Origin: Hippophae tibetana
Lineage: Eukaryota > Streptophyta > Magnoliopsida > Rosales > Elaeagnaceae
Direction of reading: 5' to 3'
DNA: 64,000 nt
NCBI GenBank assembly: GCA_037013495.1
Contig: CM072811.1
Coordinates: forward strand, 10,297,190 to 10,361,189
In this document: positions 39,801 to 52,104 of the stretch, piece after piece
Layout: the number at the start of each line of letters is the position of its first letter
Numbering within the stretch: the first letter of the stretch is position 1
Position numbers and translations under genes: made by a program
The notes under the pieces: generated by a model
Databases searched by the model: none
The model's input: the letters and a program-made list of their open reading frames with translations, nothing else
What the model was told of the DNA's origin: nothing

Positions 39801-42564
39801 ACACTTTTTTAGAATTTCATGAATGCATGAATACACAAACATATACTTTAAATTTCTACTTAACTTATTCAAGTCAAGTAATAAAAATAAAAATTTAACA
39901 CTCTATTAGGTGTAATTCAATGCAGAAGCCTAGAGAGATAATCTAACAATTTAAAATTCAAATTGTTAAGACAAATAAACAACAAAGAAAATTTTAAAAT
40001 AATGAAAAATATGAATTACAAATATAAGATATAAAAAATCTAAATCATCTCATTCTTTTTAATGTCGTTTAAGATTAAAACTAAAATCTATAAAATAAGT
40101 CATCTTGTTATTCAATATATATAGGATTTACTATAACAATTAATTGAAAACTACTTTCGTATTTTAATAAAAAATGTAACAATATCGAAATTTTCCAATC
40201 TTTTTATAATGAATTTGAATTCGCTTAGACTATACTCTCACGAGGCATACACTCAAATACAATAATCCTATAGGTTCAAATATTCATGCAAAGGTATAAA
40301 AGAATAGAGCGTTTGTATAGAAGTGATCTAATAGTTTTGCATATGTTTAAAGATGAAAAAGACTAAAAATAGTGCATAATATTAATCTCATGAAAGTAAT
40401 CAAATTAAATGATTTTATAAAGAAATAAAATATCATTTTTATCCAACGATTAAATTTATCGAATAAATTTTGAAGTAACTTTTTAGAGATGAATAAAATG
40501 CGAAATGACTTCATGGGAAGTATTTCCTGTATTTTTCTTTTATATTTAGCCAATTCTCATAAGGATATTGGGTCATAGTAAAAAGTTTGTACTATTTTTT
40601 TCTCTGTTTTATTTATATCTACTTTTTGTTTTAGAGATATATAGTTATTAATGAAAATGACCCATTTATAAATTATACCTATATTAAATAATAAGGTGAG
40701 TACTTAATTTGTGTTTTTTCTTTGTATTGGTTTAAGTAACCCCATATATGACTCTTTTTTAGAATTTCATGAATGCATGAACACACAAACATATACTTTA
40801 AATTTCTACTTAACTTATTCAAGTCAAATAATAAAAATAAAAATTTAACACTCTATTAGGTGTAATTCAATGCAGAGGCCTAGAGAGATAATCTAAAAAT
40901 TTAAAATTCAAATTGTTAAGACAAATAAACAACAAAGAAAATTTTAAAATAATGAAAAATATGAATTAGAAAGATAAGATACAAAAAATCTAAAACATCT
41001 CATTCTTTTTAATGTCGTTTAAGATTACAACTAAAATCTATAAAATAAGTCATCTTGTTATTCAATATATATAGGATTTACTATAACAATTAATTGAAAA
41101 CTACTTTCGTATTTTAATAAAAAATGTAACAATATCGAAACTTTCCAATCTTTGTATAATGAATTTGAATTCGCTTAGACTATACTCTCACGAGGCAAAC
41201 ACTCAAATACAATAATCCTATAGGTTCAAATATTCATGCAAAGGTATAAAAGAATAGAGCTTTTGTATAGAAGTGATCTAATAGTTTTGCATATGTTTAA
41301 AGATGAAAAAGACTAAAAATAGTGCATAATATTAATCTCATGAAAGTAATCAAATTAAATGATTTTATAAAGAAATAAAATATCATTTTTATCCAACGAT
41401 TAAATTTATCGAATAAATTTTGAAGTAACTTTTTAGAGATGAATAAAATGCGAAATGACTTCATGGGGAAGTATTTCCTGTATTTTTCTTTTATATTTAG
41501 CCAATTCTCATAAGGATATTGGGTCATAGTAAAAAGTTTGTACTATTTTTTTCTTTGTTTTATTTATATCTACTTTTTGTTTTAGAGATATATAGTTATT
41601 AATGAAAATGACCCATTTATAAATTATACCTATATTAAATAATAAGGTGAGTAGTTAATTTGTGTTTTTTCTTTGTATTGGTTAAAGTAACCCCATATAT
41701 GACACTTTTTTAGAATTTCATGAATGCATGAATACACAAACATATACTTTAAATTTCTACTTAACTTATTCAAGTCAAGTAATAAAAATAAAAATTTAAC
41801 ACTCTATTAGGTGTAATTCAATGCAGAAGCCTAGAGAGATAATCTAACAATTTAAAATTCAAATTGTTAAGACAAATAAACAACAAAGAAAATTTTAAAA
41901 TAATGAAAAATATGAATTACAAATATAAGATATAAAAAATCTAAATCATCTCATTCTTTTTAATGTCGTTTAAGATTACAACTAAAATCTATAAAATAAG
42001 TCATCTTGTTATTCAATATATATAGGATTTACTATAACAATTAATTGAAAACTACTTTCGTATTTTAATAAAAAATGTAACAATATCGAAATTTTCCAAT
42101 CTTTTTATAATGAATTTGAATTCGCTTAGACTATACTCTCACGAGGCATACACTCAAATACAATAATCCTATAGGTTCAAATATTCATGCAAAGGTATAA
42201 AAGAATAGAGCGTTTGTATAGAAGTGATCTAATAGTTTTGCATATGTTTAAAGATGAAAAAGACTAAAAATAGTGCATAATATTAATCTCATGAAAGTAA
42301 TCAAATTAAATGATTTTATAAAGAAATAAAATATCATTTTTATCCAACGATTAAATTTATCGAATAAATTTTGAAGTAACTTTTTAGAGATGAATAAAAT
42401 GCGAAATGACTTCATGGGGAAGTATTTCCTGTATTTTTCTTTTATATTTAGCCAATTCTCATAAGGATATTGGGTCATAGTAAAAAGTTTGTACTATTCA
42501 TTTTTTTATTTGTTTTATTTATATCTACCTTTTGTTTTAGCGATATATAGTTATTAATGAAAAT
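36856..42564. repeat. Dimeric higher-order repeat, about 1901 bp, three copies
   Basis: First monomers start at 36856, 38758 and 40659 (GCATGAACACACAAAC, CAAATAATAAAAATAAAAAT, ATCTAAAAATTTAAAATTC, GAATTAGAAAGATAAG, CGAAACTTTCC). Second monomers start at 37807, 39709 and 41610 (GGTTAAAGTAACCCC, ATGACACTTTTTTAG). The second monomer of the first copy has its own right half (TTCCAAACTTTG, CTCTAAGGAGGC, TGGTTGAAATATT), whereas the other two have GCAGAAGCC and CTAAATCATC from the 35907 type. Monomers preceded by TTTTCTCTGTTTT alternate regularly. Confidence 0.9.
37494..37724 (-). other. Recurrent minus-strand reading frame, probably non-coding
   Basis: Representative of a 68-76 codon frame present at the same monomer position in about two dozen monomers (for example 15545-15775, 39396-39626, 43202-43432, 53692-53922, 62266-62496). 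The conceptual product is lysine-rich at its N-terminal half and ends in a Phe/Ile/Leu-rich stretch; I recognise no family. In many early monomers the frame is closed by TAG at codon 6 (TTCTCCTAAGG on the plus strand instead of TTCTCATAAGG), or at 12.4-13.9 kb by ACTACATGG. In others loss of one G (CATGGGAAG against CATGGGGAAG) shifts the N-terminus to a different 17-residue start. Differences between copies that I see are amino-acid changing. No selection is evident, so I do not call it a gene. Confidence 0.75.
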
Positions 42565-45500
42565 GACCCATTTATAAATTATACCTATATTAAATAATAA
42601 GGTGAGTAGTTAATTTGTGTTTTTTCTTTGTATTGGTTTAAGTAACCTCATATATGACTCTTTTTTAGAATTCATGAATGCATGAATACACAAACATATA
42701 CTTTAAATTTCTACTTAACTTATTCAAGTCAAGTAATAAAAATAAAAATTTAGCACTCTATTAGGTGTAATTCAATGCAGAGGCCTAGAGAGATAATCTA
42801 ACAATTTAAAATTCAAATTGTTAAGACAAATAAACAACAAAGAAAATTTTAAAATAATGAAAAATATGAATTACAAAGATAAGATATAAAAAATCAAAAA
42901 CATCTCACTCTTTTTAATGTCGTTTAAGATTACAACTAAAATCTATAAAATAAGTCATCTTGTTATTCAATATATATAGGATTTACTATAACAATTAATT
43001 GAAAACTACTTTCGTATTTTAATAAAAAATGTAACAATATCGAAATTTTCCAATCTTTGTATAATGAATTTGAATTCGCTTAGACTATACTCTCACGAGG
43101 CAAACACTCAAATACAATAATCCTATAGGTTCAAATATTCATGCAAAGGTATAAAAGAATAGAGCTTTTGTATAGAAGTGATCTAATAGTTTTGCATATG
43201 TTTAAAGATGAAAAAGACTAAAAATAGTGCATAATATTAATCTCATGAAAGTAATCAAATTAAATGATTTTATAAAGAAATAAAATATCACTTTTATCCA
43301 ACGATTAAATTTATCGAATAAATTTTGAAGTAACGTTTTAGAGATGAATAAAATGCGAAATGACTTCATGGGGAAGTATTTCCTGTATTTTTCTTTTATA
43401 TTTAGCCAATTCTCATAAGGATATTGGGTCATAGTAAAAAGTTTGTACTATTTTTTTCTTTGTTTTATTTATATCTACTTTTTGTTTTAGAGATATATAG
43501 TTATTAATGAAAATGACCCATTTATAAATTATACCTATATTAAATAATAAGGTGAGTACTTAATTTGTGTTTTTTCTTTGTATTGGTTTAAGTAACCCCA
43601 TATATGACTATTTTTTAGAATTTCATGAATGCATGAATACACAAACATATACTTTAAATTTCTACTTAACTTATTCAAGTCAAGTAATAAAAATAAAAAT
43701 TTAACACTCTATTAGGTGTAATTCAATGCAGAGGCCTAGAGAGATAATCTAATAATTTAAAATTCAAATTGTTAAGACAAATAAACAACAAAGAAAATTT
43801 TAAAATAATGAAAAATATGAATTACAAAGATAAGATGTAAAAAATCTAAAACATCTCATTCTTTTTAATGTCGTTTAAGATTACAACTAAAATCTATAAA
43901 ATAAGTCATCTTGTTATTCAATATATATAGGATTTACTATAACAATTAATTGAAAATTACTTTCATATTTTAATAAAAAAAAGTAACAATATCAAAATTT
44001 TCCAATCTTTGTATAATGAATTTGAATTCGCTTAGACTATACTCTAAGGAGGCATACACTCAAATACAACAATCCTACTGGTTCAAATATTAATTCAAAT
44101 GTATATAAGAATAGAGCTTTTGTATAGAAATGATCTAATAGTTTTGCATATGTTTAAAGATGAAAAAGACTAAAAATAGTGCATAATATTAATCTCATGA
44201 AAGTAATCAAATTAAATGATTTTATAAAGAAATAAAATATCATTTTTATCCAACGATTAAATTTATCGAATAAATTTTGAAGTAACTTTTTAGAGATGAA
44301 TAAAATGCGAAATGACTTCATGGGGAAGTATTTCCTGTATTTTTCTTTTATATTTAGCCAATTCTGATAAGGATATTGGGTCATAGTAAAAAGTTTGTAC
44401 TATTCATTTTTTTATTTGTTTTATTTATATCTACCTTTTGTTTTAGCGATATATAGTTATTAATGAAAATGACGCATTTATAAATTATACCTATATTAAA
44501 TAATAAGGTGAGTAGTTAATTTGTGTTTTTTCTTTGTATTGGTTTAAGTAACCTCATATATGACTCTTTTTTAGAATTCATGAATGCATGAATACACAAA
44601 CATATACTTTAAATTTCTACTTAACTTATTCAAGTCAAGTAATAAAAATAAAAATTTAGCACTCTATTAGGTGTAATTCAATGCAGAGGCCTAGAGAGAT
44701 AATCTAACAATTTAAAATTCAAATTGTTAAGACAAATAAACAACAAAGAAAATTTTAAAATAATGAAAAATATGAATTACAAAGATAAGATATAAAAAAT
44801 CAAAAACATCTCACTCTTTTTAATGTCGTTTAAGATTACAACTAAAATCTATAAAATAAGTCATCTTGTTATTCAATATATATAGGATTTACTATAACAA
44901 TTAATTGAAAACTACTTTCGTATTTTAATAAAAAATGTAACAATATCGAAATTTTCCAATCTTTGTATAATGAATTTGAATTCGCTTAGACTATACTCTC
45001 ACGAGGCAAACACTCAAATACAATAATCCTATAGGTTCAAATATTCATGCAAAGGTATAAAAGAATAGAGCTTTTGTATAGAAGTGATCTAATAGTTTTG
45101 CATATGTTTAAAGATGAAAAAGACTAAAAATAGTGCATAATATTAATCTCATGAAAGTAATCAAATTAAATGATTTTATAAAGAAATAAAATATCACTTT
45201 TATCCAACGATTAAATTTATCGAATAAATTTTGAAGTAACGTTTTAGAGATGAATAAAATGCGAAATGACTTCATGGGGAAGTATTTCCTGTATTTTTCT
45301 TTTATATTTAGCCAATTCTCATAAGGATATTGGGTCATAGTAAAAAGTTTGTACTATTTTTTTCTTTGTTTTATTTATATCTACTTTTTGTTTTAGAGAT
45401 ATATAGTTATTAATGAAAATGACCCATTTATAAATTATACCTATATTAAATAATAAGGTGAGTACTTAATTTGTGTTTTTTCTTTGTATTGGTTTAAGTA

Positions 45501-48283
45501 ACCCCATATATGACTATTTTTTAGAATTTCATGAATGCATGAATACACAAACATATACTTTAAATTTCTACTTAACTTATTCAAGTCAAGTAATAAAAAT
45601 AAAAATTTAACACTCTATTAGGTGTAATTCAATGCAGAGGCCTAGAGAGATAATCTAATAATTTAAAATTCAAATTGTTAAGACAAATAAACAACAAAGA
45701 AAATTTTAAAATAATGAAAAATATGAATTACAAAGATAAGATGTAAAAAATCTAAAACATCTCATTCTTTTTAATGTCGTTTAAGATTACAACTAAAATC
45801 TATAAAATAAGTCATCTTGTTATTCAATATATATAGGATTTACTATAACAATTAATTGAAAATTACTTTCATATTTTAATAAAAAAAAGTAACAATATCA
45901 AAATTTTCCAATCTTTGTATAATGAATTTGAATTCGCTTAGACTATACTCTAAGAAGGCATACACTCAAATACAACAATCCTACTGGTTCAAATATTAAT
46001 TCAAATGTATATAAGAATAGAGCTTTTGTATAGAAATGATCTAATAGTTTTGCATATGTTTAAAGATGAAAAAGACTAAAAATAGTGCATAATATTAATC
46101 TCATGAAAGTAATCAAATTAAATGATTTTATAAAGAAATAAAATATCATTTTTATCCAACGATTAAATTTATCGAATAAATTTTGAAGTAACTTTTTAGA
46201 GATGAATAAAATGCGAAATGACTTCATGGGGAAGTATTTCCTGTATTTTTCTTTTATATTTAGCCAATTCTGATAAGGATATTGGGTCATAGTAAAAAGT
46301 TTGTACTATTCATTTTTTTATTTGTTTTATTTATATCTACCTTTTGTTTTAGCGATATATAGTTATTAATGAAAATGACGCATTTATAAATTATACCTAT
46401 ATTAAATAATAAGGTGAGTAGTTAATTTGTGTTTTTTCTTTGTATTGGTTTAAGTAACCTCATATATGACTCTTTTTTAGAATTCATGAATGCATGAATA
46501 CACAAACATATACTTTAAATTTCTACTTAACTTATTCAAGTCAAGTAATAAAAATAAAAATTTAGCACTCTATTAGGTGTAATTCAATGCAGAGGCCTAG
46601 AGAGATAATCTAACAATTTAAAATTCAAATTGTTAAGACAAATAAACAACAAAGAAAATTTTAAAATAATGAAAAATATGAATTACAAAGATAAGATATA
46701 AAAAATCAAAAACATCTCACTCTTTTTAATGTCGTTTAAGATTACAACTAAAATCTATAAAATAAGTCATCTTGTTATTCAATATATATAGGATTTACTA
46801 TAACAATTAATTGAAAACTACTTTCGTATTTTAATAAAAAATGTAACAATATCGAAATTTTCCAATCTTTGTATAATGAATTTGAATTCGCTTAGACTAT
46901 ACTCTCACGAGGCAAACACTCAAATACAATAATCCTATAGGTTCAAATATTCATGCAAAGGTATAAAAGAATAGAGCTTTTGTATAGAAGTGATCTAATA
47001 GTTTTGCATATGTTTAAAGATGAAAAAGACTAAAAATAGTGCATAATATTAATCTCATGAAAGTAATCAAATTAAATGATTTTATAAAGAAATAAAATAT
47101 CACTTTTATCCAACGATTAAATTTATCGAATAAATTTTGAAGTAACGTTTTAGAGATGAATAAAATGCGAAATGACTTCATGGGGAAGTATTTCCTGTAT
47201 TTTTCTTTTATATTTAGCCAATTCTCATAAGGATATTGGGTCATAGTAAAAAGTTTGTACTATTTTTTTCTTTGTTTTATTTATATCTACTTTTTGTTTT
47301 AGAGATATATAGTTATTAATGAAAATGACCCATTTATAAATTATACCTATATTAAATAATAAGGTGAGTACTTAATTTGTGTTTTTTCTTTGTATTGGTT
47401 TAAGTAACCCCATATATGACTATTTTTTAGAATTTCATGAATGCATGAATACACAAACATATACTTTAAATTTCTACTTAACTTATTCAAGTCAAGTAAT
47501 AAAAATAAAAATTTAACACTCTATTAGGTGTAATTCAATGCAGAGGCCTAGAGAGATAATCTAATAATTTAAAATTCAAATTGTTAAGACAAATAAACAA
47601 CAAAGAAAATTTTAAAATAATGAAAAATATGAATTACAAAGATAAGATGTAAAAAATCTAAAACATCTCATTCTTTTTAATGTCGTTTAAGATTACAACT
47701 AAAATCTATAAAATAAGTCATCTTGTTATTCAATATATATAGGATTTACTATAACAATTAATTGAAAATTACTTTCATATTTTAATAAAAAAAAGTAACA
47801 ATATCAAAATTTTCCAATCTTTGTATAATGAATTTGAATTCGCTTAGACTATACTCTAAGAAGGCATACACTCAAATACAACAATCCTACTGGTTCAAAT
47901 ATTAATTCAAATGTATATAAGAATAGAGCTTTTGTATAGAAATGATCTAATAGTTTTGCATATGTTTAAAGATGAAAAAGACTAAAAATAGTGCATAATA
48001 TTAATCTCATGAAAGTAATCAAATTAAATGATTTTATAAAGAAATAAAATATCATTTTTATCCAACGATTAAATTTATCGAATAAATTTTGAAGTAACTT
48101 TTTAGAGATGAATAAAATGCGAAATGACTTCATGGGGAAGTATTTCCTGTATTTTTCTTTTATATTTAGCCAATTCTAATAAGGATATTGGGTCATAGTA
48201 AAAAGTTTGTACTATTCATTTTTTTTCTTTGTTTTATTTATATCTACCTTTTGTTTTAGCGATATATAGTTATTAATGAAAAT
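42565..48283. repeat. Dimeric higher-order repeat, 1906 bp, three copies
   Basis: Copies are 42565-44470, 44471-46376 and 46377-48283. The 956 bp unit (43515, 45421, 47327) has ATGACTATTTTTTAG, AAGATGTAAAAAATC and ATTACTTTCATATTTTAA. The 950 bp unit (42565, 44471, 46377) has AACCTCATATATGAC, AAATTTAGCACTC and AAATCAAAAACATCTCACTC. Copies 2 and 3 look virtually identical. Copy 1 differs at GACCCATTT against GACGCATTT and CTAAGGAGGC against CTAAGAAGGC. This is among the most homogeneous stretches of the window. Confidence 0.92.
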
Positions 48284-49237
48284 GACGCATTTATAAATTA
48301 TACCTATATTAATAAATAAGGTGAGTAGTTAATTTATGTTTTTTCTTTGTATTGGTTAAAGTAACCCCATATATGACTCTTTTTTAGAATTCATGAATGC
48401 ATGAATACACAGACATATACTTTAAATTTCTACTTAACTTATTCAAGTCAAGTAATAAAAATAAAAATTTAGCACTCTATTAGGTGTAATTCAATGCAGA
48501 GGCCTAGAGAGATAATCTAACAATTTAAAATTCAAATTGTTAAGACAAATAAACAACAAAGAAAATTTTAAAATAATAAAAAATATGAATTACAAAGATA
48601 AGATATAAAAAATCAAAAACATCTCACTCTTTTTAATGTCGTTTTAGATTACAACTAAAATCTATAAAATAAGTCATCTTGTTATTCAATATATATAGGA
48701 TTTACTATAACAATTAATTGAAAACTACTTTCGTATTTTAATAAAAAATGTAACAATATCGAAATTTTCCAATCTTTGTATAATGAATTTGAATTTGCTT
48801 AGACTATACTCTCACGAGGCAAACACTCAAATACAATAATCCTATAGGTTCAAATATTCATGCAAAGGTATAAAAGAATAGAGCTTTTGTATAGAAGTGA
48901 TCTAATAGTTTTGCATATGTTTAAAGATGAAAAAGACTAAAAATAGTGCATAATATTAATCTCATGAAAGTAATAAATTAAATGATTTTATAAAGAAATA
49001 AAATATCATTTTTATCCAACGATTAAATTTATCGAATAAATTTTGAAGTAACTTTTTAGAGATGAATAAAATGCGAAATGACTTCATGGGGATGTATTTC
49101 CTGTATTTTTCTTTTATATTTAGCCAATTCTCATAAGGATATTGGGTCATAGTAAAAAGTTTGTACTATTCATTTTTTTTCTTTGTTTTATTTATATCTA
49201 CTTTTTGTTTTAGAGATATATAGTTATTAATGAAAAT
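48284..49237. repeat. Transitional monomer between dimeric and monomeric blocks
   Basis: Starts with GACGCATTT like the preceding 950 bp units but has AATAAATAAGG, AATTTATGTTTTTTC, GGTTAAAGTAACC and AATTTGAATTTGC (losing one EcoRI site). Its right end changes to GGGGATGTATTTCC, the marker of the three monomers that follow. Confidence 0.82.
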
Positions 49238-52104
49238 GACCCATTTATAAATTATACCTATATTAAATAATAAGGTGAGTACTTAATTTGTGTTTTTTCT
49301 TTGTATTGGTTTAAGTAACCCCATATATGACTCTTTTTTAGAATTCATGAATGCATGAATACACAGACATATACTTTAAATTTCTACTTAACTTATTCAA
49401 GTCAAGTAATAAAAATAAAAATTTAGCACTCTATTAGGTGTAATTCAATGCAGAGGCCTAGAGAGATAATCTAACAATTTAAAATTCAAATTGTTAAGAC
49501 AAATAAACAACAAAGAAAATTTTAAAATAATAAAAAATATGAATTACAAAGATAAGATATAAAAAATCAAAAACATCTCACTCTTTTTAATGTCGTTTAA
49601 GATTACAACTAAAATCTATAAAATAAGTCATCTTGTTATTCAATATATATAGGATTTACTATAACAATTAATTGAAAACTACTTTCGTATTTTAATAAAA
49701 AATGTAACAATATCGAAATTTTCCAATCTTTGTATAATGAATTTGAATTCGCTTAGACTATACTCTCACGAGGCAAACACTCAAATACAATAATCCTCTA
49801 GGTTCAAATATTCATGCAAAGGTATAAAAGAATAGAGTTTTTGTATAGAAATTATCTAATAGTTTTGCATATGTTTAAAGATGAAAAATACTAAAAATTG
49901 TGCATAATATTAATCTCATGAAAGTAATCAAATTAAATGATTTTATAAAGAAATAAAATATCATTTTTATCCAACGATTAAATTTATCGAATAAATTTTA
50001 AAGTAACTTTTTAGAGATGAATAAAATGCGAAATGACTTCATGGGGATGTATTTCCTGTATTTTTCTTTTATATTTAGCCAATTCTCATAAGGATATTGG
50101 GTCATAGTAAAAAGTTTGTACTATTCATTTTTTTTTCTTTGTTTTATTTATATCTACTTTTTGTTTTAGAGATATATAGTTATTAATGAAAATGACCCAT
50201 TTATAAATTATACCTATATTAAATAATAAGGTGAGTACTTAATTTGTGTTTTTTCTTTGTATTGGTTTAAGTAACCCCATATATGACTCTTTTTTAGAAT
50301 TCATGAATGCATGAATACACAGACATATACTTTAAATTTCTACTTAACTTATTCAAGTCAAGTAATAAAAATACAAATTTAGCACTCTATTAGGTGTAAT
50401 TCAATGCAGAGGCCTAGAGAGATAATCTAACAATTTAAAATTCAAATTGTTAAGACAAATAAACAACAAAGAAAATTTTAAAATAATAAAAAATATGAAT
50501 TACAAAGATAAGATATAAAAAATCAAAAACATCTCACTCTTTTTAATGTCGTTTAAGATTACAACTAAAATCTATAAAATAAGTCATCTTGTTATTCAAT
50601 ATATATAGGATTTACTATAACAATTAATTGAAAACTACTTTCGTATTTTAATAAAAAATGTAACAATATCGAAATTTTCCAATCTTTGTATAATGAATTT
50701 GAATTCGCTTAGACTATACTCTCACGAGGCAAACACTCAAATACAATAATCCTCTAGGTTCAAATATTCATGCAAAGGTATAAAAGAATAGAGTTTTTGT
50801 ATAGAAATTATCTAATAGTTTTGCATATGTTTAAAGATGAAAAATACTAAAAATTGTGCATAATATTAATCTCATGAAAGTAATCAAATTAAATGATTTT
50901 ATAAAGAAATAAAATATCATTTTTATCCAACGATTAAATTTATCGAATAAATTTTAAAGTAACTTTTTAGAGATGAATAAAATGCGAAATGACTTCATGG
51001 GGATGTATTTCCTGTATTTTTCTTTTATATTTAGCCAATTCTCATAAGGATATTGGGTCATAGTAAAAAGTTTGTACTATTCATTTTTTTTCTTTGTTTT
51101 ATTTATATCTACTTTTTGTTTTAGAGATATATAGTTATTAATGAAAATGACCCATTTATAAATTATACCTATATTAAATAATAAGGTGAGTAGTTAATTT
51201 GTGTTTTTTCTTTGTATTGGTTTAAGTAACCCCATATATGACTCTTTTTTAGAATTCATGAATGCATGAATACACAGACATATACTTTAAATTTCTACTT
51301 AACTTATTCAAGTCAAGTAATAAAAATAAAAATTTAGCACTCTATTAGATGTAATTCAATGCAGAGGCCTAGAGAGATAATCTAACAATTTAAAATTCAA
51401 ATTGTTAAGACAAATAAACAACAAAGAAAATTTTAAAATAATGAAAAATATGAATTACAAAGATAAGATATAAAAAATCAAAAACATCTCACTCTTTTTA
51501 ATGTCGTTTAAGATTACAACTAAAATCTATAAAATAAGTCATCTTGTTATTCAATATATATAGGATTTACTATAACAATTAATTGAAAACTACTTTCGTA
51601 TTTTAATAAAAAATGTAACAATATCGAAATTTTCCAATCTTTGTATAATGAATTTGAATTCGCTTAGACTATACTCTCACGAGGCAAACACTCAAATACA
51701 ATAATCCTCTAGGTTCAAATATTCATGCAAAGGTATAAAAGAATAGAGTTTTTGTATAGAAATTATCTAATAGTTTTGCATATGTTTAAAGATGAAAAAT
51801 ACTAAAAATTGTGCATAATATTAATCTCATGAAAGTAATCAAATTAAATGATTTTATAAAGAACTAAAATATCATTTTTATCCAACGATTAAATTTATCG
51901 AATAAATTTTAAAGTAACTTTTTAGAGATGAATAAAATGCGAAATGACTTCATGGGGATGTATTTCCTGTATTTTTCTTTTATATTTAGCCAATTCTCAT
52001 AAGGATATTGGGTCATAGTAAAAAGTTTGTACTATTCATTTTTTTTTCTTTGTTTTATTTATATCTACTTTTTGTTTTAGAGATATATAGTTATTAATGA
52101 AAAT
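49238..52104. repeat. Run of three near-identical single monomers
   Basis: Monomers at 49238, 50194 and 51149 (956 and 955 bp apart) share AATAATCCTCTAGGTTC, GAATAGAGTTTTTG, GAAATTATCTAATAG, GATGAAAAATACTAAAAATTG, AAATTTTAAAGTAAC and GGGGATGTATTTCC. They differ at only a few positions, such as AATACAAATTT at about 50372, ACTAAAATATC at about 51863 and variable T-run lengths. Here amplification used the single monomer rather than a dimer or trimer. Confidence 0.9.
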
